Below, in pieces: positions 19,127-28,612 of a stretch of 56,823 bases of DNA (its first letter is position 1; each line of letters begins with the position of its first letter). The position numbers and the translations under genes are program-made. Under the pieces are notes generated by a model. That model made no database searches. It was not told the origin of the DNA and saw only the letters and a program-made list of their open reading frames with translations. The stretch is taken from positions 1-56,823 of the forward strand of contig CANLSH010000022.1 in assembly GCA_947493705.1 (NCBI GenBank), in the 5' to 3' direction. The stretch is from an uncultured Arachnia sp. (GTDB lineage: Bacteria > Actinomycetota > Actinomycetes > Propionibacteriales > Propionibacteriaceae).

Positions 19127-20994
19127 TTGTCGTCACTCTTTTCCTCGTCCACGATCTCCGCGTCGACGACGTCATCGGCTCCTTCAGTCTGCTCGCCCGC
19201 ATCGCCCTCGGTGCCTTCACCCGCATCCGAGGGTTCAGCGGCCTGCTGGGCTGCCTGGGCGGCAGCGTAGATGGACTGGCCCATCGCGGCAGCCTTCGTG
19301 TTGAGGTCATCGACGGCCGGCTTGATGGCCTCGTCGTCCTCACCCTTCAGTGCTTCCTTCAGGGCATCGAGGGATTCCACCACCGGCGCCTTGACGTCAT
19401 CGGTGATCTGCTCCTCATTGTCCTCCAGCAGCTTCTCAGTGCGGAAGACCAGTGCATCGGCCTCGTTGCGCATTTCGACGGTCTCGCGACGCTTGCGATC
19501 CTCCTCGGCATGCGCTTCCGCATCCTTGACCATCCGCTCGATATCGTCCTTGCCCAGGGCAGAACCACCGGTGACAGTCATGGACTGCTCCTTGTTGGTG
19601 GCCAGATCCTTGGCGTTGACGTGGACGATGCCGTTGGCGTCGATGTCGAAGGTCACTTCGATCTGCGGCACGGAACGCGGCGCAGGGAGAAGACCCGTGA
19701 GTTCGAAGTTGCCGAGCGACTTGTTGTCGCGGGCAAAGTCACGTTCACCCTGGTACACCTGAATCATCACGGCGGGCTGGTTGTCCTCAGCCGTGGTGAA
19801 GACCTCGGAGCGCTTGGTGGGAATGGTGGTGTTGCGCTCAATGATCTTGGTCATCACGCCGCCCTTGGTCTCGATACCGAGGCTCAGGGGGGTGACGTCG
19901 AGCAGCAGCACGTCCTTCACCTCGCCCTTCAGGACGCCGGCCTGCAGGGAGGCGCCCAGTGCAACCACTTCATCCGGGTTGACACCCTTGTTGGGCTCCT
20001 TGCCGCCGGTCAGTTCCTTCACGAGGTCCACAACAGCTGGCATGCGGGTGGAGCCACCGACCAGGAGCACCTGGTCGATCTTGTCCACCGAGGTTCCGGC
20101 GTCAGAAATGACGGACTTGAACGGTGCACGACAGCGGTCGAGCAAATCCTGGGTCATGCGCTGGAAGTCTCCGCGGGTGATCTTCTCGTCCAGGTGCAGC
20201 GGACCCTCTGCCGAGGCGGTGATGTAGGGCAGGTTGATCGATGATTCGGTGGTTGCCGACAGTTCGATCTTGGCGCGCTCGGCAGCTTCCTGAAGGCGCT
20301 GACGAGCCATCTTGTCCTTGGACAGGTCCACGCCGTGCTTGTTCTTGAACTGCTTGACCAGCCAGTCGACGACAACGGCGTCCCAGTCATCGCCACCGAG
20401 GCGGCTGTCGCCCTTGGATGCCTTGACCTCGAACACGCCGTCGGCGATGTCGAGGAGCGAGACGTCGAACGTGCCGCCACCGAGGTCGAAGACGAGAACG
20501 GTCTGCTCCACGTCACCCTTGTCCAAGCCGTACGCCAACGCAGCTGCTGTGGGCTCGTTGATGATGCGGTCCACGACGAGACCGGCGATTTCACCGGCTT
20601 CCTTGGTGGCCTGACGCTCGGCATCGCCGAAGTAGGCAGGGACCGTGATGACGGCGTTGGTGACGGCTTCACCCAGGTAGGCCTCGGCGTCGCGCTTCAG
20701 CTTCTGGAGCACGAAGGCAGAGATCTGCTGGGGGCCGTAGTCCTTCTTGTCGAGATCGATTTTCCAGTCAGTACCCATGTGGCGCTTGACGGAACGGATG
20801 GTGCGATCAACGTTGGTGACGGCCTGCCGCTTGGCAACCTCACCCACGAGGACTTCGCCGGACTGCGAGAACGCCACCACCGAGGGGGTGGTGCGAGCGC
20901 CTTCAGCGTTGGGAATAACGGTGGGTTCTCCACCTTCGAGAACTGCGACCACCGAGTTGGTGGTGCCGAGGTCAATGCCTACTGCACGAGCCAT
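19123..20994 (-). CDS. dnaK: DnaK (Hsp70) chaperone
   Basis: 623 residues. The nucleotide-binding domain has the phosphate-1 loop [13 protein letters not shown], the [14 protein letters not shown] motif and [13 protein letters not shown]; the substrate-binding domain starts after the linker [14 protein letters not shown]; the C-terminal lid and acidic tail follow. It is the first gene of the operon with grpE, dnaJ and hspR. ATG 20994 begins [10 protein letters not shown], the family's normal start. Two HAIR sites and a TTGGAG-N17-TTAACT promoter lie upstream, predicting HspR control. Confidence 0.98.
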   Translation of the reverse strand: MARAVGIDLGTTNSVVAVLEGGEPTVIPNAEGARTTPSVVAFSQSGEVLVGEVAKRQAVTNVDRTIRSVKRHMGTDWKIDLDKKDYGPQQISAFVLQKLKRDAEAYLGEAVTNAVITVPAYFGDAERQATKEAGEIAGLVVDRIINEPTAAALAYGLDKGDVEQTVLVFDLGGGTFDVSLLDIADGVFEVKASKGDSRLGGDDWDAVVVDWLVKQFKNKHGVDLSKDKMARQRLQEAAERAKIELSATTESSINLPYITASAEGPLHLDEKITRGDFQRMTQDLLDRCRAPFKSVISDAGTSVDKIDQVLLVGGSTRMPAVVDLVKELTGGKEPNKGVNPDEVVALGASLQAGVLKGEVKDVLLLDVTPLSLGIETKGGVMTKIIERNTTIPTKRSEVFTTAEDNQPAVMIQVYQGERDFARDNKSLGNFELTGLLPAPRSVPQIEVTFDIDANGIVHVNAKDLATNKEQSMTVTGGSALGKDDIERMVKDAEAHAEEDRKRRETVEMRNEADALVFRTEKLLEDNEEQITDDVKAPVVESLDALKEALKGEDDEAIKPAVDDLNTKAAAMGQSIYAAAQAAQQAAEPSDAGEGTEGDAGEQTEGADDVVDAEIVDEEKSDDK

Positions 20995-21049
20995 GTGTGA
21001 ATCTCCTCAGATTGCGGTTGCGCTGTCTGCGCCTTGTTGTCCTGTGTCC

Positions 21050-21070
21050 CTTGAGCGGGGTTGACTCAAG
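21050..21070. promoter_or_regulatory. HAIR operator 1 of the dnaK operon
   Basis: CTTGAGC (21050-21056), a 7-base spacer, then ACTCAAG (21064-21070): one base away from the CTTGAGT-N7-ACTCAAG consensus. It sits just downstream of the predicted dnaK promoter -10, about 55 bases before the start codon. Confidence 0.85.
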
Positions 21071-21097
21071 TTAACCACAACTTGCCAGAGACTCCAA
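21069..21097 (-). promoter_or_regulatory. predicted dnaK promoter
   Basis: On the minus strand TTGGAG (21097-21092) and TTAACT (21074-21069) are separated by exactly 17 bases, fitting a vegetative sigma factor. HAIR sites flank it on both sides, so HspR would block it. Start-site mapping would decide. Confidence 0.55.
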
Positions 21098-21098
21098 A

Positions 21099-21125
21099 TG
21101 AGTTGAGCGCACCCGGCTCAACTCA
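21099..21125. promoter_or_regulatory. HAIR operator 2 of the dnaK operon
   Basis: GTTGAGC (21102-21108), 7-base spacer, GCTCAAC (21116-21122). The palindrome extends outward to 10-bp perfect arms (TGAGTTGAGC/GCTCAACTCA). It lies immediately upstream of the predicted -35 box. Confidence 0.85.
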
Positions 21126-21198
21126 GTGAAATCCCGGGTGACATTACGCTTCCACCTGCGCTTCTTCCGGCCGACGTCACGGAGCGTCGGACATCGGC

Positions 21199-21804
21199 TC
21201 AGCGGCGTGAGGAGCTGAGCCACACGTCGTGGCCAGCCCACCAGAGAAAACCCTTGAGGATCACGGTGCCGTTGGATCCGTCACCGCGGGCGCCACCATG
21301 GATGTCATTGCCGGCCATGATCGCGATCGACTCATCCAGTACGCGCACACCTTCGGGGACGTAGATGTCGTGCCCCGCCATGATTGCGTGCAACTCCAGA
21401 GTGACGACGACCCCGGGACCCATGACGGACGTCAGATCGACGTTGTCCCCACCCCACCAGGCGAAATTTGTGTAGCGCCGTGTGCCCGGCTCGATTGTGA
21501 TGTCCCTGCCGGACATGAACGTCACGGTAGTGCGCTCCGGCGCCCCCGTCGCAGGCAACGGCGAGGGGCGTCGGGCAGTGAGATGACCGCGATCCTGCGT
21601 CATGAGTTCTCGACCCTCGGGAAGGTCGTCGATCACGGCGTCGAATTCATCGATGTACTTGGCCCCCAACACTCGGTCCTGCCGCTCCCCGAGCTCTTCG
21701 ATACTCAGTCGACCATCCGCGTGCGCCTTCTGCAGAACGGTTAGGACTTCGTCACGATCCGCGTCACCTGCTCGGAAACGCTTGCGAGGGGCCATGTCTG
21801 ACAT
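21199..21804 (-). CDS. DUF1707 SHOCT-like domain protein
   Basis: 201 residues. The N-terminal 60 (RAGDADRDEVLTVLQKAHADGRLSIEELGERQDRVLGAKYIDEFDAVIDDLP) are a DUF1707 domain, typical of actinobacteria and related to SHOCT oligomerisation domains. The C-terminal half is a beta-rich repeat (PGTRRYTNFAWWGGDNVDLTS, MAGHDIYVPEGVRV, MAGNDIHGGARG) like the LiaF/YvqF-type C-terminal beta-helix. There is no transmembrane helix. Its role is unknown; association with envelope-stress signalling is inference from the LiaF likeness. It lies downstream of nadE on the same strand with a 45-base gap. Confidence 0.8.
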   Translation of the reverse strand: MSDMAPRKRFRAGDADRDEVLTVLQKAHADGRLSIEELGERQDRVLGAKYIDEFDAVIDDLPEGRELMTQDRGHLTARRPSPLPATGAPERTTVTFMSGRDITIEPGTRRYTNFAWWGGDNVDLTSVMGPGVVVTLELHAIMAGHDIYVPEGVRVLDESIAIMAGNDIHGGARGDGSNGTVILKGFLWWAGHDVWLSSSRR

Positions 21805-21849
21805 GATCCAAGCGTACTGTCGATGAGCCCAGCAGGAACCCGCCTGACG

Positions 21850-22674
21850 TCAGTCGCGCCACCAGTGGTCAAGGAGGGTGACCGGGGTGGTGCGCTTGTG
21901 GCGGGAGCGCAGGTACTTTGTCTCAATGTTCTCTGCCACATCGTCTGAGACCGCCCGACCCTCCAGGTAGTCGTCGATTTCGTCATATGTGATGCCCAGT
22001 TCGTCCTCATCAGTGCGCAGAGGGCTTCCGTCGAGGAGATCAGCGGTGGGAGCCTTGCCCCACAGCTGCTCTGACGCCCCCAGATGCCGCAGCACCTGCC
22101 TGTTCTGGCGCTTGTTCAGGCCGAACAGCGGCAGAATGTCGGCAGCACCGTCGCCGAACTTGGTGAAGAATCCAGTCACGGACTCGGCCCCGTGGTCGGT
22201 CCCGATCACCAAGAGGTTGCGCTCTCCCGCCAGCGCATACTGGGCTACCATCCGCATGCGCGCCTTGACGTTGCCCTTGTTGAAATCAGAGATGTCTCGT
22301 CCGACGGCGCTCTCGAATCCCTCCTCCAGTCCGTCGACACCGCCCGCGATGTTGAGTGTCAAGGGGGTGCGGGCGGCGACGAACTCCATCGCGGCTTCTG
22401 CATCATCGGCATCAGCCTGGGTGCCGTAGGGCAGGCGGACGGCGACGAAGTCCGCGTCCATGCCATCCTGCCGGAGCCGATCAACCGCAAGCTGCGCCAA
22501 GCGGCCGGCCAACGTGGAATCGAGTCCGCCCGAGATCCCCAGGACGAAGCCCTGCGTATGGGTGACCGCCACGTAGTCGGCGAGGAAAGTCACGCGACGC
22601 TCCACCTCCCTGGCCGGGTCAATGGTGGGACGCACACCCATCTCGGAAATAATCTCTGACTGCAGATCTCTCAT
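21850..22674 (-). CDS. nadE: NH3-dependent NAD+ synthetase
   Basis: 274 residues, the short ammonia-dependent form without a glutaminase domain. The PP-loop is GISGGLDSTLAGRLAQ, and IGTDHGAESVTGFFTKFGDGAADILPL and LNKRQNRQVLRHLGA match the NadE active site. It makes NAD+ from deamido-NAD+, ATP and ammonia. Most actinobacteria use the glutamine-dependent form, so this short E. coli/Bacillus-type enzyme is worth noting. The C terminus (KRTTPVTLLDHWWRD) is complete. Confidence 0.95.
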   Translation of the reverse strand: MRDLQSEIISEMGVRPTIDPAREVERRVTFLADYVAVTHTQGFVLGISGGLDSTLAGRLAQLAVDRLRQDGMDADFVAVRLPYGTQADADDAEAAMEFVAARTPLTLNIAGGVDGLEEGFESAVGRDISDFNKGNVKARMRMVAQYALAGERNLLVIGTDHGAESVTGFFTKFGDGAADILPLFGLNKRQNRQVLRHLGASEQLWGKAPTADLLDGSPLRTDEDELGITYDEIDDYLEGRAVSDDVAENIETKYLRSRHKRTTPVTLLDHWWRD

Positions 22675-22782
22675 GTCGGAATCCTAGGTCAGGATCGTTC
22701 CAGGCAGATGTCGTCACCTCTACAGAGTCTGGAGCACCAGAATGGTCATTCAGGGCCACCCAGCTGCAATATCTTGTCTGCC

Positions 22783-23145
22783 ATGACTGGTTTCAAGAAC
22801 TTCATCATGCGCGGCAATCTCGTCGAACTCGCCGTTGCCTTCATCATGGCCACGGCCTTCGGTGCCGTCGTCACCGCAACGGTGGCCCTTTTCATGGACC
22901 TCATCGGAAAAGTCGGCGGACAACCTGATTTCTCCAGCTGGGCACCGGGCGGCATTTCCGTGGGCACGTGGATCACGTCCGTGATCTCCTTCATCGTCCT
23001 CTCCGCCGTCGTGTACTTCGTCATCGTCGCCCCCTACACGAAGGCCAAGGCTGCGTACTTCCCGGACGAGGAGGAGGGCGCCCCCGCGGATGTCGCACTC
23101 CTCACGGAAATCAGGGACCTGCTAAAGGCGCAGAATCAGGCCTGA
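22783..23145 (+). CDS. mscL: large-conductance mechanosensitive channel MscL
   Basis: 120 residues. The N-terminal helix and TM1 are FKNFIMRGNLVELAVAFIMATAFGAVVTATV, with the gate region RGNLVELAVAFIMATAF, followed by a periplasmic loop and TM2 (ITSVISFIVLSAVVYFVIVAPY), then a cytoplasmic helix ending in LLTEIRDLLKAQ. It acts as an emergency release valve on osmotic downshock. ATG 22783 gives the standard MscL start; the frame back to 22708 is noncoding. It converges with thrC, overlapping its 3' end by about 10 bases. Confidence 0.95.
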   Translation: MTGFKNFIMRGNLVELAVAFIMATAFGAVVTATVALFMDLIGKVGGQPDFSSWAPGGISVGTWITSVISFIVLSAVVYFVIVAPYTKAKAAYFPDEEEGAPADVALLTEIRDLLKAQNQA

Positions 23146-24563
23146 ACGCCTTCAATGAGCCGCTTCACCGCCGCCGCGTCGCGCCCCACCTCGACGACGT
23201 GGCGGGGCAGGCTCTCAATGCCGTCGAACACGGCCGGCCGCGGTACGTCGATCCCGAGAGCCTCGGTGATGGTTGCGGCAAACTTGACAGGCAGCGCCGT
23301 CTCCAGCGCCACGACGGTGCCACACACCTGCATGCTGCGTGCCACCTGCACTGCATCCGCGGTGTGGGGATCGATGAGGACGCCGTCCTCATCGTGCGTA
23401 CGACGGATCTGGTTGAGCCGGTCCGCGTGCGTGGAGGAACCGGTGACAAATCCGTGCGTCTCCAGCTGATCGCGGAATGAGCGCAATTCTGACAGGTCGA
23501 AAGCTCCCCGGTCACGCAGCTCCACACCGAACAATTCAGCCACACGCTCTCCGTCGCGGCCCACCAGATCAGAGACGAAGCGCTCAAAGTTGGAGGCCTT
23601 GGAAATGTCCATGGAGGGCGACGAGGTCTCGTGTGTCTCGGCGCTGCTCCGGATGCGATACACCCCCGTGGTGAAGAACTCGTCCAACACATTGTTCTCA
23701 TTCGTGGCAAGGATCAGCCGATGGATGGGCAGACCCATTGCTTTTGCGACGTGGCCAGCAGCGATGTTGCCGAAATTGCCTGACGGCACGGCGAAACTCA
23801 CCGGCCGTCCATCCGCCGATATCTGCAGCCACGCGGCGAAGTAGTAGACCACCTGCGCCATCAACCGCGCCCAGTTGATCGAGTTCACCGCCCCGATGCG
23901 GTGTCGCGTCTTGAAGTCCGCGTCGGCATTGATCTCTTTCACCATGTCCTGGCAGTCATCGAAGACACCGGCGACGGCGATGTTGGTGATGGAGGCATCG
24001 TCGATCGAGAACATCTGGGCCTGCTGGAACGGGGTCATGCGGCCCTGCGGTGACAGCATGAAGACGCTCACCCGAGGCTTGCCCATGAGCGCATATTCGG
24101 CGGCGGAACCCGTGTCTCCGCTGGTGGCACCAAGGATGGTGATACTGGTGTCCCGACGCTCCAGTTCGTACTCGAACAACTCCCCCAACAGCTGCATCGC
24201 CATGTCCTTGAATGCAGCGCTGGGCCCATTGGAGAGGTGGAGCAGCCACAGCCCGTCGGAGAGTTGACTCACCGGCGCGACGGCCGGGTCGAGAAATTTG
24301 GCTGGCGCGTAGGCACGCTCGCAGATCCCACGGAGGTCGGCAGATGGAATGTCGTCTATGAAGAGCGATGTCACCTCGAAGGCGAGCGCGGCATACCCAT
24401 CGGTCCGCAACACCTGTCGCCACTGCTCCAGCGTCTCTGCGTCCACCTGCGGATATCGCTCCGGCAGATAAAGACCCCCGTCAGGCGCCAAACCCTCAAG
24501 GAGGATGTCGCAGAACGGCCTTCCGGGCGCCCCGGAGGATTCACGGGTGGAGACGTATCGCAC
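23136..24563 (-). CDS. thrC: threonine synthase
   Basis: 475 residues of the fold-type II PLP enzymes that convert O-phosphohomoserine to threonine. The N-terminal YVSTRESSGAPGRPFCDILLEGLAPDGGLYLPERYP is the signature of the longer ThrC class (as in E. coli and corynebacteria). PLP lysine lies in GPSAAFKDMAMQLLGELFEYEL, and the phosphate-binding ATSGDTGSAAEYAL is intact. GTG 24563 is selected because it gives the family-standard N terminus; the frame back to 24632 is low-quality. hom and thrB are not adjacent. Confidence 0.94.
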   Translation of the reverse strand: MRYVSTRESSGAPGRPFCDILLEGLAPDGGLYLPERYPQVDAETLEQWRQVLRTDGYAALAFEVTSLFIDDIPSADLRGICERAYAPAKFLDPAVAPVSQLSDGLWLLHLSNGPSAAFKDMAMQLLGELFEYELERRDTSITILGATSGDTGSAAEYALMGKPRVSVFMLSPQGRMTPFQQAQMFSIDDASITNIAVAGVFDDCQDMVKEINADADFKTRHRIGAVNSINWARLMAQVVYYFAAWLQISADGRPVSFAVPSGNFGNIAAGHVAKAMGLPIHRLILATNENNVLDEFFTTGVYRIRSSAETHETSSPSMDISKASNFERFVSDLVGRDGERVAELFGVELRDRGAFDLSELRSFRDQLETHGFVTGSSTHADRLNQIRRTHDEDGVLIDPHTADAVQVARSMQVCGTVVALETALPVKFAATITEALGIDVPRPAVFDGIESLPRHVVEVGRDAAAVKRLIEGVQA

Positions 24564-24605
24564 GCTGGGCAGCTTACCCAAGGGGGTAGAAGTCGCTCCG
24601 CTTAC

Positions 24606-24626
24606 ACGGGGGCTCCGCCCCCGTGC
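24606..24626. terminator. GC-rich hairpin between the ABC permease and thrC
   Basis: CACGGGGGC (24606-24614) pairs perfectly with GCCCCCGTG (24618-24626) over a 3-base loop. Next to it, 24648-24662 (GAGCTCGCTTCGCTC) and 24685-24697 (GGCGGCTTCGCCG) are further short palindromes. They probably end the ABC operon transcript and resemble multi-hairpin intergenic repeats. Confidence 0.5.
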
Positions 24627-24706
24627 CCCCACAAAGAGGCGTGGAGCTCGCTTCGCTCACACGATTTGATGTTCCGACGAACAGGCGGCTTCGCCGCGTT
24701 CATCGG

Positions 24707-25648
24707 TCATCCCAGGATGTCGCGCCGGCGGAACCACCAGGCCGAGACCACGAGGATCAGCACTGTGCCGATCACGGAGTACGTGAGTGCCCAGTCGTAG
24801 TGGATGACTTGGGCGACACCCCAGTCGTCATACACGGAGACCATGTTGCCGAATACGTGGTGTTCGCCTTGGAGCATTGCCCAGAAGATGTTGCTCGGAA
24901 GGAATGGCTGAGACAGCGAGTAGCCGGAGATCGCGTCGGAGAGCATGGAGCTTCCAAGGAGTACCACCGCGAAGATGCCTGCCGTGATGAGTGTGGAGCC
25001 GGCAGCCATCGCAAGGGCCCCGGCCATCACCGCGATCAGGAACGCCAGCACCATAGCCCGCCCCACCACTACGGCAAGGCCGACATCTGCTGCCATGGCG
25101 TCTGCTCCCCTGAGTGACAGGAACATGATGGCGCTCAGCGCCAGGGTGGTCCCCAGATAGGTGATCACCACGAGCAGCCCGCCCAGCGTGGCCGCCGCTA
25201 CTTTGGAGACGAACAAGGGAACACGTCGGGGCGTGAAAAGTAGCTGCGTTCCGATGTTTCCCGAGGAGAACTCGCCGCCCACGAGCGATGCGGCCAAAAT
25301 GGCCGCGGCCAGCAACATGATGGGAAGACCTATGGTGACTGCATCTTCGGTGTAGGTGCCGAAGCCATTGGGTGTGCGCAGGAAATCTTCGAGCTTTGTC
25401 GGAGCCCCCCAGTCCGCACAGATGTCGGCCGATGCGGCCGACCCGGTGGCACACTCCTCCTCCCAGTACTCCTTCTCCGATTCGAGCGAATGCTGGGCGC
25501 TTCGATAGTCCTGTGCATTCAGCGGACGGACACCATCTGCGGATACGGCAGCAACAAATGCCGCCAGCGCGGCCATACCCACCAGAAGCACGACCAGCAG
25601 TCTCCGGCTCACGAGCCGCAACAACTCAGCCTTCACCAGCAAGTTCAC
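24707..25648 (-). CDS. ABC-2 type permease subunit
   Basis: 313 residues with six hydrophobic segments, the first at the N terminus (LVVLLVGMAALAAFVAAV) followed by an extracytoplasmic loop of about 70 residues containing two Cys (EEECATGSAASADICADW), then five clustered helices containing GGEFSSGNIGTQLLFTPRR, typical of ABC-2 family exporters. GTG 25648 overlaps the stop of the ATPase gene as GTGA; the longer frame to 25759 lies inside the ATPase gene and is rejected. The exported substrate is unknown. Confidence 0.85.
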   Translation of the reverse strand: MNLLVKAELLRLVSRRLLVVLLVGMAALAAFVAAVSADGVRPLNAQDYRSAQHSLESEKEYWEEECATGSAASADICADWGAPTKLEDFLRTPNGFGTYTEDAVTIGLPIMLLAAAILAASLVGGEFSSGNIGTQLLFTPRRVPLFVSKVAAATLGGLLVVITYLGTTLALSAIMFLSLRGADAMAADVGLAVVVGRAMVLAFLIAVMAGALAMAAGSTLITAGIFAVVLLGSSMLSDAISGYSLSQPFLPSNIFWAMLQGEHHVFGNMVSVYDDWGVAQVIHYDWALTYSVIGTVLILVVSAWWFRRRDILG

Positions 25649-26616
25649 GACGCCTCCGACTTGTTCAGACCCTGCGTCGCCGTCAGATGCTCCCCGGCCG
25701 TGACCTCTAGGAACACGGATTCCAGCGTCGATCGCTCCGCAATGAGATGGTGCGGCCACAGATCAACCTGTCCGAGGGTGCGAGCGACATCGCTGGCTTC
25801 TGCACCACCAACCCGGCTGACATGCAACCGGGCGCCCGAGAGCTCGACGGTGTACCCGGCCTGCCTCAAAGCCTCGTGCGCGAGACTGTGATCAGTGACC
25901 TCCACAACCACCCGCGAGCGTTCGCCTGAGAGCAGTGTGGCAAGGTCGCCCTCCAACAGGACGCGTCCCCGGCCGATGATGGAAACGGAATCCGCCACCT
26001 GTTCCACCTCTGAGAGGAGATGGCTGGAGACAAGCACTGTGCGGCCAGCTTGGGCCAGGGCACGGATGGTGGTGCGGATTTCCTGGATCCCCGCAGGATC
26101 GAGACCGTTGGTGGGCTCATCGAAGATCAGCAGTTGCGGCTCCTTCAAGAGTGTGGCCGCAATGGCGAGCCGCTGCTTCATTCCAAGAGAGCACTGACGA
26201 AATCGCGTATCGGCACGCCCGCCCAGCCCCACCTCCAGCAACACCTCCGTGACACGACGAGGGTTGACGCCGATGGACATCGCCAGAATCTCCAGGTTGC
26301 GACGCAGCGACATCGAGCCGTAGAACTTGGGGGATTCGACGATGGCACCCACGTGCTGGATCACGTCGCCCAGGCGCTCCGGCACGCCCACTCCGCACAT
26401 CTCCATCGATCCGCCGTCTGCGCGGATGAGGCCCAACAACATGCGCAGCGTCGTGGTCTTGCCGGATCCGTTGGGGCCAAGCAGGGCGTGGACGCCCCCG
26501 ACGGGAACGTTGAGGTCCATACCTCCAACAGCGATCGTCCTGCCAAAGCGCTTCACCAATCCCGACGTGCGGACCGCCCACGCCGAGGGCATCTCGCCCC
26601 ACACTTCAGTCGTCAT
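25645..26616 (-). CDS. ABC transporter ATP-binding protein (DrrA/CcmA-like)
   Basis: 323 residues. Walker A GPNGSGKTTTLRML, signature CSLGMKQRLAIA, Walker B LLIFDEPTNGLDP and the H-loop VLVSSHLLSEVEQ are all present, followed by the extra C-terminal domain typical of bacitracin/drug-type single-domain ATPases. It is the first gene of the two-gene ABC-2 exporter operon. The promoter lies in the roughly 60 bases above ATG 26616, shared with the 3' end of the converging-side gene. Confidence 0.92.
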   Translation of the reverse strand: MTTEVWGEMPSAWAVRTSGLVKRFGRTIAVGGMDLNVPVGGVHALLGPNGSGKTTTLRMLLGLIRADGGSMEMCGVGVPERLGDVIQHVGAIVESPKFYGSMSLRRNLEILAMSIGVNPRRVTEVLLEVGLGGRADTRFRQCSLGMKQRLAIAATLLKEPQLLIFDEPTNGLDPAGIQEIRTTIRALAQAGRTVLVSSHLLSEVEQVADSVSIIGRGRVLLEGDLATLLSGERSRVVVEVTDHSLAHEALRQAGYTVELSGARLHVSRVGGAEASDVARTLGQVDLWPHHLIAERSTLESVFLEVTAGEHLTATQGLNKSEAS

Positions 26617-26674
26617 GGAAAGCAGACTAGGGACCCGGAGACAGACGCGCGTCGAACCACGGCCCCCGACCCGG

Positions 26675-28090
26675 TCAGACCACGGTCCCTGCCGGTGTCG
26701 CGAAAACGACTTGGCGCCGTCGCAGCCAACGCCAGAGACCCCAGGTTGGCAGTATCAAAACACCCATGGCCCAGTAAGGAGCCATGACGTCCTGCAGGGG
26801 AGCCAGCATGGCGCACACAAACGTCACGACGAGGAAAATGCGTTGCTGAGGCCCGGCGGGGCGGGCAAGGCTGACGAACGGGATCACCCACGTCAGGTAC
26901 CAGGGCTGCAGAGCTGGCCCAAGAACGGCGAAGGCCAACAGCACCCCGCATGTCAGCAACCATGGCCTCCCCACCGATTCGGGAGGCAGGGGACCCACCT
27001 GCAGCACCAGTCGCACGATGCCTGCGATGACCAGCAGAGCGCTGAAGAGGGTGAGGGAGGAGATGATCCGCCCGTCCGAGAGCAGTTCGTGGAACCGGGC
27101 AAAGGACGCCACCCAGGAGATGGGTGCGTTGCTCGTGGCCTGCAATGGACTGCCCGCCGTGGGATTGCGCCACCCCAGGCCGAGACCCGTCACCCACGAC
27201 AGCAGCGCGAACATCCCCACCGCGGCGGCACCTCCAGCGGCAGCTCGCAGGGCGAGCGCCAACCACGTACGGGACCTCTCGGGCAGGGACACCTGCGACG
27301 CTGCCCAGGCGAGCGCCACCAGCCCCACACCGGCAACGGCGGCAGATTGCTTGATGGACATGGCCAGACCAATGAGCGCACCGCCAGCCACCATGGCCAG
27401 CCACCCGCGGGCCCGGACGTCGTGGGCGACGAGGAATGCGACGGCCAGGATCGCGACCATGATCGCGTCGTTGTGGATACCTCCCACCCACTGGACCAGG
27501 ATCACCGGGTTCAGCAGGCCTGCCCAGAGAACAAGGTTTCGTGAGACACCTGCTTTGTCAGCCAGCCTCGGAAGGCACCACACCAACACGACGAGGGCGA
27601 GCAGGTTGGGCAGCCGCATTCCGACGGCGCTCCAATAGAGATCACCACCGAACATCTCGGACACCACCCCGAAGATTTCCAGGGAGAGCGGCGGATACAC
27701 CGACGTGGTCCTGAACCAGTGGATTCCCACGAGAAGACCGGACTGGGCCGCGTCCCCCGAAGCAGTGGAGTAGGGATCCAGGCCGCGTGCCACCAGCCAT
27801 CCCTGTGCAGCATAGGAATACGCATCCCGACTGTGCAGCGGCGGACTGAAGAGCATCACCGCTGACCAGAGCGTCAGAACCAGCCGTGGATGGCGCCACC
27901 CGGGGCCGAGCCGCCACCAGGCGAGCAACACCAGACACGTCCCCGGGATCGTCACGACTGCTCGCCAGGGACTTGCTCCCACTTCCAGGAGACCGTGTCG
28001 ATCAATGCTGGCCGCCGCCACCACCAGAAACAATCCCAGCGCCCCAAGAAGTGGCCAGCCCCAGAGCCGGGCAGTTCGTCCTCCAAACAT
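26675..28090 (-). CDS. MptB-like polyprenol-phosphomannose-dependent alpha-1,6-mannosyltransferase
   Basis: A GT-C fold membrane protein of about 471 residues with 11-13 hydrophobic helices. The first extracytoplasmic loop carries HSRDAYSYAAQGWLVARGLDPY, with the acidic pair typical of MptA/MptB enzymes that extend mannan cores of lipomannan-like glycolipids outside the membrane. ATG 28090 is placed just before the first helix. An upstream GTG at 28234 would add 48 residues but abuts the divergent VOC start at 28235, leaving no promoter. The assignment rests on loop motif and topology; other actinobacterial GT87/GT-C enzymes are possible. Confidence 0.75.
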   Translation of the reverse strand: MFGGRTARLWGWPLLGALGLFLVVAAASIDRHGLLEVGASPWRAVVTIPGTCLVLLAWWRLGPGWRHPRLVLTLWSAVMLFSPPLHSRDAYSYAAQGWLVARGLDPYSTASGDAAQSGLLVGIHWFRTTSVYPPLSLEIFGVVSEMFGGDLYWSAVGMRLPNLLALVVLVWCLPRLADKAGVSRNLVLWAGLLNPVILVQWVGGIHNDAIMVAILAVAFLVAHDVRARGWLAMVAGGALIGLAMSIKQSAAVAGVGLVALAWAASQVSLPERSRTWLALALRAAAGGAAAVGMFALLSWVTGLGLGWRNPTAGSPLQATSNAPISWVASFARFHELLSDGRIISSLTLFSALLVIAGIVRLVLQVGPLPPESVGRPWLLTCGVLLAFAVLGPALQPWYLTWVIPFVSLARPAGPQQRIFLVVTFVCAMLAPLQDVMAPYWAMGVLILPTWGLWRWLRRRQVVFATPAGTVV

Positions 28091-28234
28091 GCCAGGACGC
28101 GCGTGGATCAACGGTGATGAGGGCAAGGGATACCTCTGTGCGACGTCGGGGCTGCCCAGCCAGCCTACTTCGCCGACGACGAACCGCACAGCAACGATCG
28201 CTTCGGTGTCGGGTAGCACCAGTAGGCTGGTCAC

Positions 28235-28612
28235 ATGCGAATCTCGATGGTCAGCATCCACGTGACCGAACCTGCGCACGCATACCGGTTCTACACCGAG
28301 GTGCTTCGCTTCGAGACCACCCTCGCCCTCCCGGAAAGCGATGTGTTCGTCGTCAGCGCCCCTGGCCAGGACGTCGGACTTCTTCTGGAACCGAGTGACA
28401 ACGCACTGGGCGAGGAGTACCGCAGCGCGCTCAGGGCCGCGGGCGTGCCGGTGCTCGTGCTGAGCACTGACACCCTGTTCTCAGACATCGAACGCCTCCG
28501 GGCCAACGGCGTGCACTTTGTCTCGGACGTCTTCCGCGACGCCTCCGGGGAGGCCATCAATTTCAGCGATTCCGTCGGAAACATTCTCCAACTCCACCAG
28601 GGGGCTTCATGA
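28235..28612 (+). CDS. VOC (glyoxalase/bleomycin-resistance) family protein
   Basis: 125 residues with the paired beta-alpha-beta-beta-beta VOC fold: SMVSIHVTEPAHAYRFYTEVLRF at the start, and GEAINFSDSVGNILQLHQ at the end. The first metal ligand (His9) and the usual last Glu/Gln-type ligand region are present, but the substrate cannot be assigned. Its stop overlaps the ndh start as ATGA, so it is co-translated with ndh. Confidence 0.85.
   Translation: MRISMVSIHVTEPAHAYRFYTEVLRFETTLALPESDVFVVSAPGQDVGLLLEPSDNALGEEYRSALRAAGVPVLVLSTDTLFSDIERLRANGVHFVSDVFRDASGEAINFSDSVGNILQLHQGAS

Noticed and set aside
18946..20244. Plus-strand open frame of 432 codons across dnaK and grpE
   Set aside because: It lies antisense to a fully conserved chaperone gene; its composition is the mirror of high-GC codons and no family motif appears.
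24606..24700. A small RNA gene between thrC and the ABC permease
   Set aside because: The palindromes are short and clustered like intergenic hairpins or a terminator; there is no promoter or conserved core to support an RNA gene.
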